Shown here: in pieces, positions 58,391-64,000 of the stretch
Layout of the letters: each line of letters starts with the position of its first letter
Numbering within the stretch: position 1 is the stretch's first letter
Source: Planosporangium mesophilum
GTDB taxonomy: Bacteria > Actinomycetota > Actinomycetes > Mycobacteriales > Micromonosporaceae
Assembly: GCF_016863255.1 (NCBI RefSeq)
Contig: NZ_BOON01000052.1
Coordinates: 1 to 64,000 of the forward strand
Direction: 5' to 3'
Length of the DNA: 64,000 nucleotides
Made by a program: the position numbers and the translations under genes
Notes under the pieces: generated by a model
What the model saw: the letters and a program-made list of their open reading frames with translations, nothing else
The model's database searches: none
Told to the model about the DNA's origin: nothing

Positions 58391-59554
58391 TTATGGCGCT
58401 ACCTCAGGAACATATTCGAACGCCGAAACTCGATGGATCGTCGATCGGTTCCCCCGTCGACTTAGATCTCCTCGCACAGATACCAAATCCCCCGAATTAT
58501 GTGCGCTAATTGCAAGTGCATAATCTGACTCTGACAGTTCGACCCACACACGCCAAAGGCGTTCGCTAGAGTCGCCCTCCATAACGCCGGCGATGCTCAC
58601 TTCACCGGCCCCGAAGTTGCTTTCGCGATGCAAGCGCACCACGCTTCCGATGATGCGGACGTCTTCCTCTGGGGTCCGAGCTCGCATCTCCTTGGCGGCC
58701 TGCGACAACACTTGTATAACCGGCGGGTCAAACCGAATTGGTGGGGTTGGTTCTACAGGGCGGGAGATTGCCCATTGAAATGTTAGCTGGAACGGGTTAG
58801 CAGACTCGCCCGCCAACCCCGCCAGTGCCTCACATAGGTTGGCAGTGACGCCTTGGTCTACTTGCGACGTGAATGCGTCGAGGCCTTCGTCTTGGCGCAC
58901 GACGAGTTCTGCCGCACTGTAGGCCTTGGTGGTGGCAGTGTAGAGGAACTGTGAGACTTTCCGCTCAAACGGCAAGGCTTGATACTGGATTTCCGGCTGT
59001 TCAATGGGGAGGATTTCTTGCCCTACACGAGGCGGCAAAGGAACCTCTACCGACCATATATAGCTGCCTTCGTAGCTCGGACCGAGCCTGACCATGCGCA
59101 TGAATTCCAGCGCAGCAGTTGGCTTCTTTGCCGACTGAACGGCCTTACGAAGGGGGCTGGAGATTGCGACAGCCGCCGCTAATACCCACTGGCGAATGTT
59201 CTCTAAAATCTGAGAGGCGTCATTAATTGGTATTGTGCCGGCCGGAGAATTCGGCATAGTGCGGACGTACTGTACGTCCGCAGCAGCAGTGGAGATGTCG
59301 CGGAATATTTCCAGTTGTGACCGCTGCTCCACCTCTTCGAGAAGATCTAAAAGTTGACGAATGAAGCCTGCGTATCCTTTCATTCCATTGTTGGCCGGAA
59401 CTAGCGCTTCCACTTCGCCGCCTAGCATTTCCAGTTGCCACAATGTGCCGCCGGCCGCTGGACTGGGCGACCATCCTCTGCTACGTAGGTAGAGAGCAAT
59501 CTGGGACGGGTCGCGTGCGGCGAGCGCTTCTGGATCTACGATGCGCACGTCCAC
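58391..59554 (-). CDS. Unrecognised partner of the DUF4365 protein
   Basis: 387 aa with no recognisable family. The start MDVRIVDPEALAARDPSQIALYLRSRGWSPSP and the middle (IWSVEVPLPPRVGQEILP, ALPFERKVSQFLYTATTKAYSAAELVVRQ) suggest a soluble protein. Its DNA is visibly AT-richer than the flanks, with TTA, TTT and AAT codons unusual here, a sign of horizontal transfer. GTG starts directly after the DUF4365 stop (TAG-GTG), so the two genes are coupled and probably work as one system. Confidence 0.72.
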   Translation of the reverse strand: MDVRIVDPEALAARDPSQIALYLRSRGWSPSPAAGGTLWQLEMLGGEVEALVPANNGMKGYAGFIRQLLDLLEEVEQRSQLEIFRDISTAAADVQYVRTMPNSPAGTIPINDASQILENIRQWVLAAAVAISSPLRKAVQSAKKPTAALEFMRMVRLGPSYEGSYIWSVEVPLPPRVGQEILPIEQPEIQYQALPFERKVSQFLYTATTKAYSAAELVVRQDEGLDAFTSQVDQGVTANLCEALAGLAGESANPFQLTFQWAISRPVEPTPPIRFDPPVIQVLSQAAKEMRARTPEEDVRIIGSVVRLHRESNFGAGEVSIAGVMEGDSSERLWRVWVELSESDYALAISAHNSGDLVSVRGDLSRRGNRSTIHRVSAFEYVPEVAP

Positions 59555-60079
59555 CTAAGCCACCCCCGCTTCGCTGATCGGTCCGGCCAATAGGCTGATT
59601 AACGCCTCTACTGTCAGAAGATTTTCTTTTGGCACATATACCGTCTTAGTGGACTTCACTGGCAATTCAGCAGCCGGCGGTTCGTCCATTAATGAGGCCC
59701 AGTATGCCGCATGGTGTAGGTGAAGGCAATTGTGGGAAGCGAGCGTGTACCTTTCTTTCTCTGGTGGCACTATCACCAGGAATAAGTACCGTGGGAGCGG
59801 GAAGTCGGTACCGACCACGCCCACTAAGTTGTCGTAGTTTTCGAGGTCCAGCGGGTACCGCCACGTCGCATCGTCGGACTTGGGCGCCGACCACGACTTG
59901 ACTTGCGCTTCAATCGCGGGGTGTCGAACCGAGTTAAGCCGACCAGGAAATCCGATCTGGATATCCACACCATCGACGTCCAGATCCTTCTTGGATGTCG
60001 TTAATCCTGCTGCGCACGCCAAACCCCGCACGAGGGCCTCGCCATAGTGGCCTTGCCAGACTTCGCTGTTGAGTGCCAT
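59555..60079 (-). CDS. DUF4365 domain protein, PD-(D/E)xK-like
   Basis: 174 aa from ATG 60079. GHYGEALVRGLACAAGLTTSKKDLDVDGVDIQIGFPG and HPAIEAQVKSW give the E, D and ExQxK residues of a restriction-like nuclease fold, and YLFLVIVPPEKERYTLASHN is the usual later part of DUF4365. The family often sits in defence islands. Its function is not proved. It is the first gene of a coupled pair. Like its partner it is AT-richer than neighbouring genes. Confidence 0.78.
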   Translation of the reverse strand: MALNSEVWQGHYGEALVRGLACAAGLTTSKKDLDVDGVDIQIGFPGRLNSVRHPAIEAQVKSWSAPKSDDATWRYPLDLENYDNLVGVVGTDFPLPRYLFLVIVPPEKERYTLASHNCLHLHHAAYWASLMDEPPAAELPVKSTKTVYVPKENLLTVEALISLLAGPISEAGVA

Positions 60080-60483
60080 ATGCACTGCTCCCAGGGCCAT
60101 CACACACGGTCACCGTGTCATCGCAGAGGTAACCGTAGTGCCTGACCTCTTCTGGATCTAGACCTTGACGCGACAACTATCGACCAGTCTGAAAGGGATC
60201 CGGGATCGATTGCACACAGGCCACATGTGAGGTAACGGCCAGTGTCGAGGCAGTTACAGGAGCGCGGAGGGCTGCCACCAAGGCGAGCGGGAGAGGCTGA
60301 CCTTGGACGCCCCTACGGATCAGAAGGGGTGGCGCTTTGCTGTACAGCCATCCGGACAGCCAAGCACGCCAGCCGGAGCAGACACCGGCCGACAGCTACG
60401 GACTCTCTGAACAGCGACGGGGCTCCCCTACCAGCCCGCCATGATCTTCTTCTAAACTGAGGTTCAGCCTGGCGGCGAAATGC
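60080..60483. other. Gap without a gene
   Basis: Contains the promoter side of the DUF4365 unit and a stretch downstream of the membrane-anchored protein gene. No reading has protein-like composition. The last 40 bases before 60,484 are AT-rich. Confidence 0.5.
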
Positions 60484-61128
60484 CTAGCCCAGGAGTCGCT
60501 CGGCCCAATAGATCTGACCATCGGGTCCCATATTGATCAGGGCAACGAGCAAGTTGGAGAGGGCGACGGGAGCCGTCGGTACCGCCTGCTCCGGTAGCTG
60601 CGGGCTGCGTGCGGCCGCGGGGAAGACTGCGGCGAACGTGACAGGCGTCGCGTCAGCTGCGAACACAGCGACACACTCCCCGGTCTCCCACCACGAGCCG
60701 TTTACCTCGTGACCAGCTACTCCCTGCAGCCAGGGGTAGCGATCGACGGCCCGCATCAGGTACCCGTGTGATCCGAGGCCGACCTTGTCGCGGCGCGGTG
60801 ACGTGACCTCTTGGATCGCGGCCTTGAGATGGCTGCGTTTGTCGAGGAGAACGATCCAGAACGTTGCGTCCTTCTGTGGGCGGGGCGGCCGCTTCCAGCT
60901 CACGCGGCCGAGCACCAACTGATCGCCGGGCTGCGCCCAGGGCACGTTTGCTGTCCCCAGGGCGGCTGACGCCTCCTGGTTGCTGACGAATTGGAGCGTG
61001 GCGGTGGCGGCTAGAGCCTCCGGGCCGTACGGAGGCCGGTTGTGCCACCAGCGCCATGCCGCGTTACTCAATACGCCGACGACCAGGGCGAATGCCGCAA
61101 GACCTGCTTGTACTTGCCTCCGCCTCAT
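60484..61128 (-). CDS. Hypothetical membrane-anchored protein
   Basis: 214 aa. MRRRQVQAGLAAFALVVGVLSNAAWRWW is a basic start and single helix, followed by an outside domain with VNGSWWETGECVAVFAADATPVTFAAVFPAAARS. Not recognised. An ATG at 61161 would add 11 residues. Composition is normal for the genome. Confidence 0.7.
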   Translation of the reverse strand: MRRRQVQAGLAAFALVVGVLSNAAWRWWHNRPPYGPEALAATATLQFVSNQEASAALGTANVPWAQPGDQLVLGRVSWKRPPRPQKDATFWIVLLDKRSHLKAAIQEVTSPRRDKVGLGSHGYLMRAVDRYPWLQGVAGHEVNGSWWETGECVAVFAADATPVTFAAVFPAAARSPQLPEQAVPTAPVALSNLLVALINMGPDGQIYWAERLLG

Positions 61129-61161
61129 GGCCAGAAGTACAGCACGTGTTTCGCTTCCCAT

Positions 61162-61552
61162 GGGTCCGGTCGGCGGGCCATCAGGGGCCCCTGACCCCCG
61201 CAGTCCCGTACGGCGCACGCGGTGAGCCGGCGGCCCGGGAGGCCGCCCGGCCTCCCTCTGGTCAGCCGGCCGGGAAGCCGGCTCCCGCCGCCGGCAAGCC
61301 GCGTACCCGCCCCCGGACGGGCGGGCAGCAAAATGGCAGCGAACGCAGTGCCGATCGACGACGCCAGACGGCACAGAACCAGGCCGGACCAGCACAGGAC
61401 GACAAACGACCGTCAAGGTCGACAGCTGGCAACAGCCCATCGCCGCGTTCACACCGAAGCGCTCGCAAGGGCGGTTGATCCCCGGAGCGTGCAACCGCAC
61501 CGCACCAGTCGCGGACCTTCCCTGTGAACTGCGCACGGATAGCGTCCGTGCC
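61162..61552. other. Gap without a gene
   Basis: Pro/Arg/Gly-rich readings on both strands look like shadows. It contains a GC-rich repeated stretch (CGGCCGGGAAGCCGG near 61,265-61,280). No promoter is evident. Confidence 0.5.
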
Positions 61553-61729
61553 ATGGTCGAGATCCGCCTGACTGGTGATGCCGCCGAAGTCGAGAAGATC
61601 GCGCGGCTGCTGGCGGTCGAGGCTGAGGCTGGGCGCCTGGTCGTGGACTACGGAAGTGGCCCGCTTCCCATGTCGTCGGGCCCGAGCCGGACCACTCACT
61701 ACATACACGCACGGACCGTCACCGACTGA
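61553..61729 (+). CDS. Small basic/acidic protein of element type
   Basis: 58 aa: MVEIRLTGDAAEVEKIARLLAVEAEAGRLVVDYGSGPLP then SSGPSRTTHYIHARTVTD. The pattern (VEIRLTGD...V) resembles small proteins common on actinobacterial integrative elements, usually near xis/int. It lies about 400 bases before the tRNA-Ser fragment, where the right end of an element is proposed. No ribosome site is obvious. Confidence 0.6.
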   Translation: MVEIRLTGDAAEVEKIARLLAVEAEAGRLVVDYGSGPLPMSSGPSRTTHYIHARTVTD

Positions 61730-62006
61730 GCGCCGCGCGGTAGGCCACCCGTGGTCACTCCAGGCTCCTTGATGCGGAGCTGGCTGCCGCACCCCCGTGG
61801 TAAGGGCCATGTGGGTTTCCCGAGCTGACGGTCCGGGAGCCAAGGGCGGGAGCCAGCCGGATGAACGAGCGCGGGCGGCAGCGAACGCGGACCGACGACA
61901 CCCGGGCACGCGACCAGCGCATACGGACTTCTGCGGACGGCCCTGAAGCGCTCTTGGGAATCTACGGATCAGATGGTCAGGGTCGACGTCCAAAACAAGA
62001 TCATTG

Positions 62007-62022
62007 TGCCCGCCATGTGCCC
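62007..62022. repeat. Left copy of a 16-mer flanking the tRNA-Ser fragment
   Basis: TGCCCGCCATGTGCCC, identical to 62262-62277. It ends 106 bases before the tRNA fragment. It looks like an integrase arm-type site at the right end of an element lying to the left. Confidence 0.65.
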
Positions 62023-62128
62023 ACAGAGAGCCATCGACAGTGGGACCCGGCCGGACACAACCGGATCCGAACGAGAGCGCGGCGCGCACGAATACCAGCA
62101 GGCCAGACGGCCTGTGGTGCAGGTGGAG

Positions 62129-62187
62129 CGGAGGGTGTGGGATTCGAACCCACGAGGACGGGGATACCGCCCTAGCGGTTTTCAAAA
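62129..62187 (-). repeat. att site: 3' fragment of tRNA-Ser(TGA)
   Basis: Reading the minus strand, 59 bases give the anticodon loop TTTGAAA (TGA), the 3' anticodon stem ACCGC, variable arm, T-arm GGGTTCGAATCCC and acceptor end ACCCTCC-G. The 5' half is missing: bases beyond 62187 do not pair with the anticodon stem. This is the duplicated att of an element integrated in tRNA-Ser(TGA). Confidence 0.85.
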
Positions 62188-62261
62188 ACCCCGGATCTTC
62201 AGCGCCGATCATCCCGATGACCAGGCCGGGCGCCGGCCGAGTGTCCCCGAACCGGCGTCCA

Positions 62262-62277
62262 TGCCCGCCATGTGCCC
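62262..62277. repeat. Right copy of the 16-mer
   Basis: Identical to 62007-62022 and 75 bases beyond the tRNA fragment, at the left end of the element that runs right out of the window. Confidence 0.65.
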
Positions 62278-62351
62278 GCAGCCCACTAGTCGCCTGTCGA
62301 GCCTCATCACGTACGTAACGGATGATCATCGGGCCTGGGTGACACGTTCGG

Positions 62352-62723
62352 CTAGCTCCGCAGCAGGGCGGACACGGCGCATGCCAGCCACGCGCAACCG
62401 ACCCAGCCGCCAAATGCCGCCACCGTGCCCGCATATACCGCCGATCCGGGCCTGCGGACGAGAAACCAGTACGCCGGCAATGAGATCGCCAGGCTGACCA
62501 GAAGGAACGGGACGACGATCCCGAGTAGGTCCGACACGCTCGGACCAGTCCAGCACGCAAGCGTCTTCTCTGTGCACGTCCTATAAGGACCGACTCTTTC
62601 CGGACCCAGGCCCACAAACTCAGGACCGAAGAGCAGGGTCGCCAGCGCGATCGGCACCACAACGGCGAGCGCATACCAGCCCGCCAGCACGGCAAGGCCC
62701 CGGCGCGCCATGGTCGCGTCCAC
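62352..62723 (-). CDS. Small membrane protein
   Basis: 123 aa with three or four helices (GLAVLAGWYALAVVVPIALATLLFG; SDLLGIVVPFLLVSLAISLPAYWFLV; AVYAGTVAAFGGWVGCAWLACAVSAL) and two Cys in CTEKTLACW. Not recognised. TACGGT sits 7 bases before GTG 62723, suggesting a leaderless start. An ATG at 62711 is in frame. It is the first gene inside the proposed right-hand element. Confidence 0.7.
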   Translation of the reverse strand: MDATMARRGLAVLAGWYALAVVVPIALATLLFGPEFVGLGPERVGPYRTCTEKTLACWTGPSVSDLLGIVVPFLLVSLAISLPAYWFLVRRPGSAVYAGTVAAFGGWVGCAWLACAVSALLRS

Positions 62724-62927
62724 GGACGGAACCGTAGCAACGCCGAGCCAGTCCTCAACGGCCGTGTAGGGCAGGCAGCCCAGCTGGGCAGAGTGTTACG
62801 CACATCCTGATACCGATCTGTCACACAGATCCCGAGAACCCCCACCCCGGCCTCGTCGCGGGTCAAGGTCCGCTTGACGTTGCGGACCGGACGGCCGATC
62901 CCCATTGGCCCGCTCCGGCTGCGCCCC

Positions 62928-63626
62928 TCAAAGCATCGCCACTGGCACCAGGCGCACCGCCTCGACGCCATCAAGGCGTTCAATCTCGGGCGGCATGAAC
63001 CTACCCTTCCCGTTTAAGGGAAGCTGGAACCGCAGCGAAGCGCGCGTCACCTGCGAGTTGAGTTTCGTGGCAAGATCGCCCTTGCCTTGGCACTGCTTGC
63101 GCAGGCGCTCATAGGCGGCGTCGCGGTCCTCGAACTCGACTGATTCCGCGTGGGGTAGCGCCCGGAGGGCCTCCTCTACGGCGGCTCGCTGCTCTCCCGT
63201 CGCCGTCGGTTCCAGCCGAACGATCACTCCAATCCGCGACGGCAGGGGATCAACATCGGCGATCATGAGCACCACCGCCCCGACGCCGTCGACCATGCCC
63301 ATCACCAGATCAACTGCCTCAGCGACCGACGCGTCCGTCACAGTCGCGCGAAAGGATTCCGACAGGTGCCCCGGCCCCAGATCCGCCGGCAGCACCGGCG
63401 AGTCCTTCCGCATTTTCTCGTAGGCCTGATCGCGGGTCTCGAAGGCGACGCCCTCTATGCTCGGCATCGCGCGTAGTCGCTGCTCCACCACGCTTTTTTG
63501 CGCTGCCGTCACATCGTGGTCCAGCAGGACGGTCAATGTTGTGGACCCGGCCTCCTTAGGCTCTGAGGTGCAAGCGGACAAAGCGGCCAGGAGCAAGAAG
63601 GCCAATACCGGCGCGACGCGACGCAT
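62928..63626 (-). CDS. Lipoprotein with two FtsX extracellular-type domains
   Basis: 232 aa. Lipobox LLAALSAC (C19) ends the signal peptide. Two repeats follow: LTVLLDHDVTAAQKSVVEQRLRAMPSIEGVAFETRDQAYEKMRKD and IGVIVRLEPTATGEQRAAVEEALRALPHAESVEFEDRDAAYERLRKQ. Each is like the extracellular domain of FtsX, which binds peptidoglycan hydrolase partners (RipC in mycobacteria). There is no permease part. TACGAT 7 bases before the ATG suggests a leaderless message. A free lipoprotein with duplicated FtsX domains could compete with or mimic FtsX at the cell wall. Confidence 0.82.
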   Translation of the reverse strand: MRRVAPVLAFLLLAALSACTSEPKEAGSTTLTVLLDHDVTAAQKSVVEQRLRAMPSIEGVAFETRDQAYEKMRKDSPVLPADLGPGHLSESFRATVTDASVAEAVDLVMGMVDGVGAVVLMIADVDPLPSRIGVIVRLEPTATGEQRAAVEEALRALPHAESVEFEDRDAAYERLRKQCQGKGDLATKLNSQVTRASLRFQLPLNGKGRFMPPEIERLDGVEAVRLVPVAML

Positions 63627-63813
63627 GGGTCAGATCGTAGGTGGGCGCGAGGCATCGAGTGATCCCAGAGCCTTAGCCCGGCGTACCCGATCCGTGCCCA
63701 ATGCAGGGGTCAACACGGGACGCTCGGGACACGTAGCCCGGCCGACGATCAACGTTCGGTAGCGATCTCCCTGGTGCCGCGAATTGGCCTGTTCTAGATC
63801 AAGCGCGGTGCAC

Positions 63814-64000
63814 CTACCTTGGCATCCGACGTTCGCCGACCTCGCTGGGCAACGTCGCTCGAAGGCGCTGGATCGTCCGGGTGATCTCATCTCGGTGCTT
63901 CGCGGACTTGATCCAGGCCGGAAGCTTCTCGAGCAGGCTTGTGTAAGGCCGCTCGGGACCGCGCTCACGCAGCCGGGCGCGGACGTAGCCGTCGATCAGT
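63814..64000 (-). CDS. 3' end of a gene cut by the window edge
   Basis: Stop TAG at 63814-63816. The 61 readable C-terminal residues (LIDGYVRARLRERGPERPYTSLLEKLPAWIKSAKHRDEITRTIQRLRATLPSE...) are helical, basic and well formed, with third-position G/C bias. No family recognised from this fragment. The gene continues to the right of the window. Confidence 0.7.
   Translation of the reverse strand, partial: LIDGYVRARLRERGPERPYTSLLEKLPAWIKSAKHRDEITRTIQRLRATLPSEVGERRMPR

Larger units (their letters stand above)
61730..62346. other. Element junction region without genes
   Basis: No gene. It holds the tRNA-Ser fragment (62129-62187) and the two 16-mers (62007, 62262). Long plus-strand readings across it are tRNA read-through (FEPTRTG, SNPRGRG). 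Confidence 0.7.

Noticed and set aside
61861-62497. Plus-strand readings across the tRNA-Ser fragment (ending FEPTRTG / SNPRGRG)
   Set aside because: These peptides are the familiar false translations of tRNA T-arms.
61262-62983. 573-codon minus-strand reading
   Set aside because: Trp/Arg/Cys-rich shadow crossing the tRNA fragment and two other genes.

Overview
The window reads as high-GC actinobacterial chromosome, most likely from the family Micromonosporaceae (inference). Supporting traits are strong G/C third-position bias, frequent GTG starts and GTGA/ATGA stop-start overlaps, probable leaderless genes with a TAnnnT box 6-7 bases before the start, an LCP protein, a SigE-family ECF sigma factor, WXG-type secretion substrates, an IdeR/DtxR-type iron box and integrative elements sitting on tRNA genes. 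No rRNA gene and no CRISPR array were seen.

Region 1 (1-18.1 kb) is ordinary chromosome: a MacB-type ABC exporter (permease, ATPase, lipoprotein adaptor), a PaiB-like protein, a secreted GH25 lysozyme, an aldo/keto reductase, a histidine phosphatase overlapping an ADP-dependent NAD(P)H-hydrate dehydratase, a sortase-type surface protein, a divergent YceI/MarR pair with two operators, YidD, a sugar porter, a VOC protein, an LCP protein, a DUF2267 protein, a class IV aminotransferase, and an ECF sigma factor coupled to a DUF4232 membrane protein.

Region 2 (18,156-26,764) is an integrative element in tRNA-Arg(ACG), bounded by a perfect 43-bp repeat. It carries an XRE/TPR regulator, a 65-aa HTH protein, a Cys-rich protein, an unknown predicted membrane protein, a RepA-like ATPase, a second Cys-rich protein overlapped by an opposite-strand membrane gene, an excisionase and a tyrosine integrase. 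No FtsK/TraB-type transfer gene is visible. The end of an older integrase lies just outside the left boundary, so this tRNA site was used before.

Region 3 (26.8-50.5 kb) is chromosome again: tRNA-Ser(GCT), an EcsC-like protein with an H1-like tail, a subtilase, a CPBP protease, a flavohaemoprotein, an XRE/peptide-deformylase fusion, an iron-box-linked FhuF-type protein, a MEDS-STAS plus MEDS-kinase pair, a large membrane protein, a DUF2267/dehydratase-like fusion, two proteins built from short tandem repeats (19-aa and 12-aa units), OsmC, YcnI and a DoxX-like pseudogene.

Region 4 (50.5-64 kb) is accessory DNA: a WXG-type substrate and partner, a truncated pSAM2 Pra-like gene with a GntR (KorSA-like) repressor and palindromic operators, a GntR-HAD-phosphotransferase operon, a mobilome CxxCx(11)CxxC membrane protein, a visibly AT-richer DUF4365 two-gene unit, and a 59-bp 3' fragment of tRNA-Ser(TGA) flanked on both sides by the same 16-mer. 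That fragment looks like the junction of two integrated elements, the right one running off the window. The best candidates for undescribed biology are the 19-aa repeat protein with its neighbour, the 12-aa repeat protein coupled to a glycosyltransferase, the MEDS pair with a non-phosphorylatable STAS site, and the DUF4365 unit.
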